This document shows, in pieces, positions 1 to 6,154 of a stretch of DNA of 12,319 bases (position 1 is its first letter; each line of letters opens with the position of its first letter). The translations under genes were made by a program, and so were the position numbers. The notes under the pieces were generated by a model. It worked only from the letters and a program-made list of their open reading frames with translations. It was not told the origin of the DNA and did not search any database. The stretch is taken from positions 1 to 12,319 of the forward strand of contig JAJPHF010000111.1 in NCBI GenBank assembly GCA_021325365.1, written 5' to 3'. The DNA comes from Pseudomonadota bacterium (GTDB lineage Bacteria; Chloroflexota; UBA6077; JAJPHF01).

Positions 1-719
1 CAGCGCGGCACGCGGTCCCCGAACGAGTCGTAGGCGCTCGTGCCCATCCACGGCATCCCGTACCAGTCGATCAGCGCCGGCGCGTACTGCTCCAGCGGGC
101 ACTCGACCAGCACGTGCTGGCCACAGCGGCGCAGTGTGTCGGCCAGGCCGGTGGGCATGGCGGGCGGGTTGGCCTCGTACTTGATGGCCGCGGCGGTCGG
201 GAGCTTCGCCATCTCCTCCAGCGCCTCCGGCGGGAAGCCGCTCGGGTGCAGCCGCTTGAACCCCCAGGTCAGCACGCCGAAGAGGATGATCGCGAGGTTC
301 GTTCGCTCGGCGAACTCCCGCGTGTACTCCACGATCTCGCGCGCCGACTTCGGCTGGAAGGTCGTCGGATAGGAGAGCAGCACCGCCTCGAAGCCTAGCT
401 CCTCCGCGCACTGGCAGGCGCGGATGGCCTCGTCGGTCGTGCTGAAGCTCGCGTGCGTCACGAGCCGCAGGCCGGCCGGCGCCGCGTCCGCCGCGATCTC
501 CATGAACTTCAGGTACTGGTCGAACGTGGTGCCGCACTCCGAGGCGATGAGCGTGCCCCAGAACCCAAACTCCGCCGAGCGGCGCACGTCGTGCCGAATG
601 CCCGCCTCGTTGAGCGCCGTAAAGTCCTGGGTGAACGAGGGGAGCGTGACGTTGCAGGCGCCGCGCCAGTGCGCGCGGACGCGGTCCTTGACCTCGCCAC
701 GGGTGTATGCCAGCCCCAT
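1..719 (-). CDS. DHDPS/N-acetylneuraminate lyase-superfamily aldolase or hydratase-aldolase (3' end cut by window)
   Basis: Translating the minus strand from the ATG at 717-719 gives an uninterrupted 239-residue frame that leaves the window; the family is usually about 300 residues, so roughly 60 C-terminal residues are missing. A perfect Shine-Dalgarno AGGAGGT (plus-strand 726-732) fixes the start. It looks like a class I aldolase (beta/alpha)8 barrel. The Schiff-base lysine is K180 in the motif AAIKYE, a Gly-Thr-Thr sits at residues 63-65, and a Tyr-Pro at 127-128 matches the catalytic tyrosine region of DapA. The usual GTTGE is altered to GTTFD, so true dihydrodipicolinate synthase activity is unlikely. 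In known pathways this superfamily includes hydratase-aldolases of aromatic breakdown (NahE, PhdJ) that release pyruvate from ring-cleavage products. Its place 45 nt downstream of a cis-dihydrodiol dehydrogenase makes such a role attractive, but the substrate is inferred. Family assignment is firm. Confidence 0.85.
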   Translation of the reverse strand, partial: MGLAYTRGEVKDRVRAHWRGACNVTLPSFTQDFTALNEAGIRHDVRRSAEFGFWGTLIASECGTTFDQYLKFMEIAADAAPAGLRLVTHASFSTTDEAIRACQCAEELGFEAVLLSYPTTFQPKSAREIVEYTREFAERTNLAIILFGVLTWGFKRLHPSGFPPEALEEMAKLPTAAAIKYEANPPAMPTGLADTLRRCGQHVLVECPLEQYAPALIDWYGMPWMGTSAYDSFGDRVPR

Positions 720-764
720 CTGCCTACCTCCTGCTGAATCCCGCTGAACTCCTACCTTCGATCC

Positions 765-1568
765 TCAGCCCGCCGGGCCGCCCATGCCGCGCACGCCGAT
801 GCCGCCGTCGCTCGGGATGACCGCCCCGGTGATCGCGCGCGCCTGGTCGGATGCCAGCAGCACGTAAGCGGCGGCGTGGTCCGCCGGCTGCTGGGCGAGC
901 CCAAGCGGGTTGCGCTGGCGAATCATGGCCTCCCGCGCCGCGCCCGTCAGCCGGCGCGCGCAGAAGTCGCGCAGGCTGGGCGGGCCGTCGAGCCCCGTGA
1001 CCGTGCCCCCCGGCGCCACGCCGTTCACGCGCACGGTGGGCGCTAGCTCGAACGCCAGCTCGCGGACCAGCCCCACGACGGCGTGCTTGCTCGCCGTGTA
1101 GATCGGGCCGCCGCCGTCCGGGTAGAAGCCCGCGTTCGACACCGTGAATACCATGTTACCGCCGCTCGCTCGCAGCTGCGGCGCCGCCGCCTTCGCCCCC
1201 AGCAGATAGCCTTTCACGTTGACCGCGAACACCTCGTCGAACGCCTGCTCGATGCGCTCTTCCGGCAGCTCCAGCAGGCGCGCGAAGCAATCGAAGATCC
1301 CCGCGTTGCCCACGAACACGTCGAGGCGGCCGAAGGCGCCGACGGCCAGGTCCACCGCCCGCTGGTTGTCGTCGAGCCGCGTGACGGTGCCCGGCGCGGC
1401 TACCACCGCCCCCGCGTGCGCCTCCACCAGCGCGGCGAGTCCGTCCGCCGCGCGGTCGAGCACGCAGACGCGCGCGCCCTCCGCCACGAAGCGCTCGACC
1501 ACCGCCCGCCCGATGCCCGCGGCGCCCCCGGTCACCAGCGCCGCCTTACCCGCCAGCCAGCCCGTCAC
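765..1568 (-). CDS. SDR-family cis-dihydrodiol dehydrogenase (BphB/HcaB-like)
   Basis: A 267-residue classical short-chain dehydrogenase with a GTG start, preceded by GGAGGAG (plus-strand 1575-1581) six bases away. The NAD-binding glycine motif is GGAAGIG (residues 14-20), an acidic D38 follows beta-strand 2 and suggests NAD+ preference, and NAG is at 88-90. The catalytic set is N117, S144, Y157 and K161. The region around the serine (SNAGFYPDGGGPIYTASKHA, 144-163) and ELAFELAP (170-177) closely match biphenyl and phenylpropionate cis-dihydrodiol dehydrogenases, which oxidise the Rieske dioxygenase product to a catechol with release of NADH. It lies 105 nt after the dioxygenase beta gene, as expected for the second pathway step. 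One oddity: the aspartate that normally follows glycine near residue 61 (GDV in most SDRs) is threonine here (GTV). Family and subfamily are secure; the exact substrate is not. Confidence 0.93.
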   Translation of the reverse strand: MTGWLAGKAALVTGGAAGIGRAVVERFVAEGARVCVLDRAADGLAALVEAHAGAVVAAPGTVTRLDDNQRAVDLAVGAFGRLDVFVGNAGIFDCFARLLELPEERIEQAFDEVFAVNVKGYLLGAKAAAPQLRASGGNMVFTVSNAGFYPDGGGPIYTASKHAVVGLVRELAFELAPTVRVNGVAPGGTVTGLDGPPSLRDFCARRLTGAAREAMIRQRNPLGLAQQPADHAAAYVLLASDQARAITGAVIPSDGGIGVRGMGGPAG

Positions 1569-1673
1569 GCCCTGCTCCTCCGTCGCCGTTCGGGATCGGT
1601 CCCTGGCCGTCGCGTCAGCCCCCGTCGCCGCGCGGCCCCTCCAGCGCTCGCGAGCCCGTCTCAGGCGCCCACG

Positions 1674-2198
1674 CTACAGGAAAATCGCCAGGTTGCGCGT
1701 GCCGAGGTTTGCCTGGTCGAGAATGATGCAGCGCCGCGCCAGGCGCCATCCCCCATCCGCCCGCCGCAGCACGTCGTGGCGCTCGGCCGACAGCAAGTCG
1801 TGGCCGGGATCGTCGCCGCGGTTCCGGTAGAGCAGCAAGTAGCTGCGCACCGCTAGCTCGTCGGGCCGCGCCCCCGGCTCCACGCGCACGTTGGAGACGC
1901 AGTGCCGGGTGCGCGAGGGCGGGTCCTCCGCCCAGGCGAAGTCCGTCTGCAGGCGGGCGATGCGCGTTCGCAGCGTTGCGTGCGTCTCGTCGAAGTAGTA
2001 CATGTCATACGACACGTCGCTCGGGGCGCCGCGCCCGCGCGTCGTGCGGACGGGCATCTGGTAGACCACGTCGTCGGTGAGTAGGTCCAGCCACTCCTCC
2101 AGCCGGTTGCTGTCCAGCAGCTCGGCCTCGTGGTACAGGAAGTGGCAGACGGCCAGGTATAGCTCCCCGGCAACCAACGCCGTACCCGCGTCTGACAT
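1674..2198 (-). CDS. Aromatic-ring-hydroxylating dioxygenase beta subunit (BphA2/HcaF-like), copy 1
   Basis: 174 residues, the usual length for the small subunit of alpha3beta3 Rieske dioxygenases, with the SnoaL/NTF2-like cone fold. Recognisable stretches are the N-terminal helix FLYHEAELLD (residues 20-29), EEWLDLLTDDVVYQMPVR (34-51), a central PPSRTRH, and a C-terminal SAERHDVLRR then a WRLARR strand near the end. It has no cofactor; in this family the subunit stabilises the hexamer and sometimes tunes specificity. The ATG at 2196-2198 has GGGAGCG upstream. The gene starts 48 nt after the alpha subunit stop, on the same strand, so the two are probably co-transcribed partners. It differs clearly from the second beta subunit at 7511-8029, so the two pairs are diverged paralogues and not a recent duplication. 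Confidence 0.93.
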   Translation of the reverse strand: MSDAGTALVAGELYLAVCHFLYHEAELLDSNRLEEWLDLLTDDVVYQMPVRTTRGRGAPSDVSYDMYYFDETHATLRTRIARLQTDFAWAEDPPSRTRHCVSNVRVEPGARPDELAVRSYLLLYRNRGDDPGHDLLSAERHDVLRRADGGWRLARRCIILDQANLGTRNLAIFL

Positions 2199-2246
2199 GG
2201 TACGCTCCCACGCCTGCGGTGGTGGCGGCTGGCGGCGCCAGCCCCG

Positions 2247-3608
2247 CTAGCGCCCGCGCCGCGCGCCGCCGGCCGCAACGGCCCCGGCGCCGCCAGCGGC
2301 GCCCCGCTTGTCGGGGCGGTCGGGCTCCGCGGCGAGCAGGTAGTCGAGCCACTGCTGGTAGAAGGCGCGAGCGTTCGCCTCGTTGAACTTCCCCTCGTAG
2401 ACCACGCCCGGCCCCGGGAAGTCCCCGAGTGGCGGCTGCCCCAGGCCCATCTGGTAGTTCAGGATCAGGTCGTCGTCACGCGCTTGCAGCGCGTCGCTCG
2501 TCCGCGTCTGCGCCTCCCAGTTCTCGGTGTCGTCCTGCTCGAAGATGCCCGACGTGCCGAAGGTCTGCACGTAGGCCGTCCGGCTCGCCGCTTTCCACCA
2601 GGCCGGCGCATCCCGCTCGACCAGGCACCAGGAGAGGATCTCCATGCAATTCGGCCCGCGCGGCTGCCACAGCCGCAGCGTCGTGCCCGAGACGAGCCGG
2701 CCGTCCACCGGGATCGCGCTCGCGATGAGAAACGACAGGTTGGGGAAGACGCTGCCGTGCAGGTTCTTCACCTGGTGCAGGATGCGGAGCTGGTCGGGCG
2801 TGAGGGCTTGTTCGAACGCGGGGTGCAGCTCCGGCGGGTACGGCGATCCCTCGTGCTGGATGCCGATCCCCAGCCCGTGCCCGTGCCCCGCCGTCACGTG
2901 GTAGCCGGCCTGGCCGAAGCCGGTCGAGGCGACCAGGCCCAGCTTGGCGAGCGAGGCATGAGTATAGGCCGTGTGGTAGGCGTCGGAGACGAAGTTCTCC
3001 GCGGGCAGCTTCCACGTCGAGGGGACGGTCCACCGCTGGGGCGGCCCCAGCACCTCCATGGGTCCGCGCCCCGCGACGAGGTCCAGGTACCATTTCATCG
3101 CTCCCAGGTACTCGTCGAGCGTTTCGCCCGCGTGGTCCCAGGTGGCGAAGATCAGCCCGCGGTAGGTCCCCACGCGGGCCTGCACGAGGCGGATCGCCGA
3201 GCGGTCGAGCGCGTCCCCGTAGGCCTCCTGCTGGAACGGCACCCCGGTGAGCTGGCCCGTCGAGGCGTAGGTGAAGCCGTGGTACGGACAGCGGAAGTGC
3301 GCGGCGTTGCCCGCGTCCGCGCGCACGACCCGCATCGCGCGGTGGCGGCAGACGTTCAGCATGACGCGCACGACGCCGTCCTCGCCGCGGCTCACGATCA
3401 CCGGCTGCTCGCCCATGTGCCGCGTCACGTAGTCGCCCCGTGCGGGCACCTCCGACTCGTGCGCCACGAACAGCCAGGCGCGCTGGAAGATGCGCTCCAG
3501 CTCCAGCGCGTACACCGTGGGGTTAGTGTAGATGAAGGCAGGAATGCGGCCCGCCGCCGGCTCGACGGTGGCGCGTAGCCGCTCTAGCACCTGTTCGCGC
3601 TCGCTCAT
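2247..3608 (-). CDS. Rieske aromatic-ring-hydroxylating dioxygenase alpha subunit (BphA1/HcaE class), copy 1
   Basis: A 453-residue catalytic subunit. The Rieske [2Fe-2S] domain has the C-X-H-X17-C-X2-H pattern: C87, H89, C107, H110. The catalytic domain has the mononuclear iron facial triad H212, H217 and D360 (in FEQDD), with the bridging D209 that passes electrons from the neighbouring Rieske centre in the trimer (motif ENFVSDAYH). The family adds both atoms of O2 to an aromatic ring, giving a cis-dihydrodiol. The residue after CRHR is alanine where most members have glycine. The protein ends with a Gly/Ala/Arg-rich tail (about 435-453) that the second alpha subunit lacks. It is the first gene of a minus-strand run (alpha, beta, SDR, aldolase), opposite the bicupin gene across a 194-bp intergenic region; a GAGGGT Shine-Dalgarno precedes the ATG. 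No ferredoxin or reductase is nearby. Class is certain, substrate unknown. Confidence 0.96.
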   Translation of the reverse strand: MSEREQVLERLRATVEPAAGRIPAFIYTNPTVYALELERIFQRAWLFVAHESEVPARGDYVTRHMGEQPVIVSRGEDGVVRVMLNVCRHRAMRVVRADAGNAAHFRCPYHGFTYASTGQLTGVPFQQEAYGDALDRSAIRLVQARVGTYRGLIFATWDHAGETLDEYLGAMKWYLDLVAGRGPMEVLGPPQRWTVPSTWKLPAENFVSDAYHTAYTHASLAKLGLVASTGFGQAGYHVTAGHGHGLGIGIQHEGSPYPPELHPAFEQALTPDQLRILHQVKNLHGSVFPNLSFLIASAIPVDGRLVSGTTLRLWQPRGPNCMEILSWCLVERDAPAWWKAASRTAYVQTFGTSGIFEQDDTENWEAQTRTSDALQARDDDLILNYQMGLGQPPLGDFPGPGVVYEGKFNEANARAFYQQWLDYLLAAEPDRPDKRGAAGGAGAVAAGGARRGR

Positions 3609-3802
3609 CGCACTACCCTCGCGCGGTACGCGCCGTCACGCCAGATTCTACTACGGGACGTGCGGAAAGTCGCCGCTTCGACCGAGCGCTGCCCGAGCGG
3701 GCAAATCGAGCTAGTATAGTACAGGCTGCTGTGCACCACCACGCCGAGGTGGTGCGCGGGGGAGCGGCGCCGGGCAAGTCAGCAGACGGGGAGGGGCGCA
3801 AG
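3609..3802. promoter_or_regulatory. Divergent promoter region between the two dioxygenase operons
   Basis: This 194-bp stretch is the only divergent junction in the window, so it must hold at least one promoter in each direction. On the plus strand TATAGT at 3715-3720 is a good -10 box. On the minus strand TAGAAT just downstream of GTAG (about 3646-3651) is a second. I see no convincing -35 hexamer for either. A short inverted repeat GCCCG-AG-CGGGC (3691-3702) lies between the two boxes, and a longer dyad follows the plus-strand box. The region is less GC-rich around the boxes than the flanking genes. The promoters are inferred from position and -10 similarity only. Confidence 0.5.
3733..3755. 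promoter_or_regulatory. Perfect 8-bp inverted repeat, possible operator or leader hairpin
   Basis: GCACCACC (3733-3740) and GGTGGTGC (3748-3755) are perfect reverse complements separated by 7 bases. The repeat starts 13 bases after the TATAGT box, so it would overlap or follow the transcription start of the bicupin operon. It could be a regulator binding site or a 5' leader hairpin. No regulator gene lies in the window. Confidence 0.45.
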
Positions 3803-4795
3803 GTGGCGACGTTCTACGACGAGTGGCTGGCGGCTGGCCCACAGATCGACGAGGCGTTTCGGCGCTCGCCGATGATCGCCCACGACCGGGACATCCCCTG
3901 GGTGCGCACGCGCCAGGATGCGCGGGTGAAGCTCATGCTGTCCAACACGCTCGGCTTTCCCACGATGGGCGGCTGCGTGGTGAAGGCCGAGATCCCCGTC
4001 GGCTGGCACACCGGCAAGCGCTCCCACGGCGAGGAGGCGGTGTACCTCCTCCAGGGCGAGGGCTTCAGCGTCGTCGACGGGCAGCGCCTCGACTGGCACA
4101 CGGGCACGACGCTGCAGATCCCGTATCGCGCCGTACACCAGCACTTCAACACTGGCGCCACGCCGGCCCTCTACCTCTCGGCCACCTGCTCCGAGCTGGA
4201 GCGGTTCGTCCACCTCGCGCGCCTCGAGCAGCTCGAGGACTGCGGCCCCAACGACCCCGCGGTCCTGGCCACCGTCCCGCCCGAGACGTCGCAGCTCTGG
4301 CAGCGCGACGGCCGGCGCCTGGCGCTGCACCTGGAGGACGCGCCCTGCAACATCGGCGAGACCGGCGCCAACAAGCTGGAGGCCAACGAGAACCAGCACG
4401 ACCAGAGCTGGTATCTGGCCGACCCGCGCAACGGCTTCCAGTTCACCAGCGTCGGCATCACGCACATCTTCGAGGAGCCGCCCTACCACCACAGCGGCCG
4501 CCACAAGCACCTGGAGGCCGTCATCTACGTGCTCTCCGGCGAGGGCTACTCCGACGTGCGGGGCGAGGCGCAGCACTGGGAGGCCGGCGACGTGCTGCAC
4601 GTGCCGCCGGCCATGTTCGAGCACGAGCACTACAACGACAGCCCCTATCCGCTCCGCTACATGCGCATCCAGTTCGGCATCCGCTACTGGTTCACCGGCA
4701 TCTGGCCGGAGGGGTACACGTCGCGGCGCATCTACGACGAGCACGGCAAGCCGATCATCGCGGGCCACATCGAGCGCGTGCGCGAGCGCGAGTGA
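3803..4795 (+). CDS. Bicupin dioxygenase-like protein (gentisate/1-hydroxy-2-naphthoate dioxygenase-like)
   Basis: 330 residues with two cupin barrels. I chose the GTG at 3803 because GGGGAGGGG (3788-3796) lies 6 bases upstream; the frame is open back to a GTG at 3731, but the extra 24 residues overlap the inverted repeat and look non-conserved. The C-terminal cupin has a complete metal-binding set: H234, H236, E238 (HKHLE) and H274, with N278 completing motif 2. In the N-terminal cupin the matching positions read R73-S-H75-G-E77 with H112, so the first histidine is arginine, although a nearby H69 might substitute. The GEG turn and VDG after motif 1 resemble gentisate, salicylate and 1-hydroxy-2-naphthoate dioxygenases, Fe(II) enzymes that open a ring. 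As first gene of the central operon, ring cleavage of the oxygenase product is the natural guess. Fold is secure, reaction inferred. Confidence 0.87.
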   Translation: MATFYDEWLAAGPQIDEAFRRSPMIAHDRDIPWVRTRQDARVKLMLSNTLGFPTMGGCVVKAEIPVGWHTGKRSHGEEAVYLLQGEGFSVVDGQRLDWHTGTTLQIPYRAVHQHFNTGATPALYLSATCSELERFVHLARLEQLEDCGPNDPAVLATVPPETSQLWQRDGRRLALHLEDAPCNIGETGANKLEANENQHDQSWYLADPRNGFQFTSVGITHIFEEPPYHHSGRHKHLEAVIYVLSGEGYSDVRGEAQHWEAGDVLHVPPAMFEHEHYNDSPYPLRYMRIQFGIRYWFTGIWPEGYTSRRIYDEHGKPIIAGHIERVRERE

Positions 4796-4861
4796 GCGCG
4801 TGGTAGAATCGGCAGGCCGCGCTGAGCGCCGACCCGTCAGCCCGGTCCGGGGGCCGCTCAC

Positions 4862-5527
4862 ATGCTGCACTTCACCGTCGAGCCCGACGCGCGCCCGCTC
4901 GCCCTCGCGCCGCGACGCCTGCTGATCGCCGGCTACACGGGCCGCGATCAGGCGGCCGTCGCCCGCCACGTGGACGAGCTGCGCGAGCACGGCATCCCGG
5001 CGCCCGAGCGCACGCCGGCCGTGTACGCCCTGGCGCCCGAGCGGCTGACCACCGATGCCACGATCGCCGTCGTGGGGGGCGAGACGTCGGGCGAGGCCGA
5101 GTTCGTGCTGGTCGTCGCCGGCGGCGAGCTGCACGTCGGCGTGGGGAGCGACCACACCGACCGCGACCTGGAGCGGGTCTCGGTGCGGCGGTCGAAGCAG
5201 GTTTGCCCCAAGCCGCTCGGCAGTCGCCTGTGGCGCTGGACGGACGTGCGGGACCACTGGGACGCCTGCGTGCTACGGAGCTGGAGCGGCGGCGCGCTCT
5301 ATCAGGAGGGCAGCGTGGCCGGGCTGCTGGCGCCCGACGCCGTGCTGGCTGCCGTGCGGGCGCGGGCGGGGGCCACGGACGACAGCGTGATCTACGGCGG
5401 CACGCTGCCGCTGCTGGGGGGCGCGCTGCGGTTCGACCGGGAGTTCGTGGCCGCGCTCGAGGACCCGGTGCGCGGGCGCGAGCTGCGCTGCGCGTATCGC
5501 GTGAGCGTCGTGGACGATCTAGACTGA
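4862..5527 (+). CDS. DUF2848 family protein, FAH-like hydrolase candidate
   Basis: 221 residues, full length for DUF2848, recognised from GYTGRD (24-29), HVDEL (36-40), TSGEAE (75-80), GSDHTDRDLE (95-104), SKQVCPKPLG (111-120) and DHWD (131-134). To my knowledge the family has no assigned function. The motif order resembles fumarylacetoacetate hydrolases: E78-x-E80 at the place of their Glu-x-Glu metal pair, D97 in SDHTDRDLE where FAH has NDWSARDIQ, and K112 in SKQ where FAH has the GKSF lysine. If so, E78, E80 and D97 bind a divalent metal and the protein could cleave or isomerise a beta-diketo or acylpyruvate-type acid. It begins 66 nt after the bicupin gene, which fits a ring-cleavage then hydrolysis order. 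The Shine-Dalgarno (a GGGGG run near 4849-4853) is weak. Family is firm, activity inferred. Confidence 0.9.
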   Translation: MLHFTVEPDARPLALAPRRLLIAGYTGRDQAAVARHVDELREHGIPAPERTPAVYALAPERLTTDATIAVVGGETSGEAEFVLVVAGGELHVGVGSDHTDRDLERVSVRRSKQVCPKPLGSRLWRWTDVRDHWDACVLRSWSGGALYQEGSVAGLLAPDAVLAAVRARAGATDDSVIYGGTLPLLGGALRFDREFVAALEDPVRGRELRCAYRVSVVDDLD

Positions 5528-5605
5528 CGCCGCCGCGGGAAGCTGGGGGCCTGGGCGCCGCTGACGTATAACCAACTGGACGTCGGTCGCGCGGGAGGGA
5601 GCTGG

Positions 5606-5950
5606 ATGCCCAAGCCGGAATACGAGTTCTTCGACGTGGAGACGCTGCCGTGGCAGCCCGTGGCGGGGGCGCCGGCGGGGCTGAGCGAGCGCATCCTGAG
5701 CCGCGACCCGGAGACGGGCGATTACACGCGCCTGCTCCGCTTCGCGCCCGGCACGGACACCAGCCCGATGGGCGTCCAGCACCACGACTTCTGGGAAGAG
5801 GTCTGGATCGTCGAGGGGGCGCTGCACGACCTCCAGCTGAACGAGACGTTCACCAAGGGGATGTACGCCTGCCGCCCGCCCGGCATGCCGCACGGGCCGT
5901 GGACCGCGCCGGACGGCTGCACTACCTTCGAGATTCGCTACCGCAAGTAA
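5606..5950 (+). CDS. Small single-domain cupin protein
   Basis: 114 residues forming one cupin barrel. Motif 1 is QHHDFWEEVWIVEG (58-71), offering H59 and H60 plus E64 or E65; motif 2 is PPGMPHGPW (91-99), offering H96. Together these make a plausible 3-His/1-Glu metal site. It resembles small ChrR-type or 2,4'-dihydroxyacetophenone dioxygenase-like cupins, but I cannot assign an activity. The ATG is preceded by GGGAGGGAG (5593-5601). It lies 78 nt after the DUF2848 gene and about 200 nt before the second oxygenase alpha subunit on the same strand. It may be an enzyme of the same pathway or a metal-dependent sensor or accessory protein. No signal peptide, so cytoplasmic. Confidence 0.88.
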   Translation: MPKPEYEFFDVETLPWQPVAGAPAGLSERILSRDPETGDYTRLLRFAPGTDTSPMGVQHHDFWEEVWIVEGALHDLQLNETFTKGMYACRPPGMPHGPWTAPDGCTTFEIRYRK

Positions 5951-6114
5951 GCGCGCCGCGCCAGCCGTCGGTGGCGCGCGGTGCCCCCAGGATGGGCGCG
6001 GCAGCCGGCTGGCGATGGCGGCCGCCCCGGCGACGGCCAGCGGCGCCCGCGCCTGCCCGGGGCACGGCGCTCACGGGCGAGGCGGCGGCGCTGGCGGCCG
6101 GCCGGCGCGAGGGA

Positions 6115-6136
6115 GGGCGGCCTGGAGCGGCCGCCC
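6115..6136 (+). other. Intercistronic GC-rich hairpin ahead of oxygenase alpha copy 2
   Basis: GGGCGGCC (6115-6122) and GGCCGCCC (6129-6136) are perfect complements with a 6-base loop, ending 8 bases before the purine-rich Shine-Dalgarno of the next gene (AGGGGG, 6144-6149). No T-run follows, so it is not a classic terminator. It sits in a 204-bp gap with no other feature I can support. In very GC-rich DNA such a repeat can also arise by chance. Confidence 0.35.
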
Positions 6137-6154
6137 GCGCGAAAGGGGGAGCGG

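Noticed and set aside
1646..1655. Ten-base palindrome GCTCGCGAGC between beta copy 1 and the SDR gene
   Set aside because: Short and GC-rich, with no partner site or neighbouring signal; chance is likely.
3731..3802. A 24-residue N-terminal extension of the bicupin from the GTG at 3731
   Set aside because: It overlaps the inverted repeat, has no good ribosome site, and the GTG at 3803 has a strong Shine-Dalgarno.
4804..4809. TAGAAT between the bicupin and DUF2848 genes as a possible -10
   Set aside because: No matching -35, and a short same-strand gap fits simple co-transcription.
3779..5257. A 492-codon open frame on the minus strand, opposite the bicupin and DUF2848 genes
   Set aside because: Its translation is low-complexity (Val/Ala/Arg/Leu-rich) with no recognisable motif, and it lies antisense to two genes with clear family motifs. 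Long antisense frames are expected at this GC content.
5567..5572. TATAAC, a possible internal promoter -10 before the small cupin, with a nearby imperfect GACGT/ACGTC dyad
   Set aside because: No -35 element, and a single hexamer match is not enough to call a promoter inside a same-strand gene run.
5981..6154. A 58-residue N-terminal extension of oxygenase alpha copy 2
   Set aside because: Low-complexity and not shared with copy 1; the ATG at 6155 has a Shine-Dalgarno and gives the usual family length.
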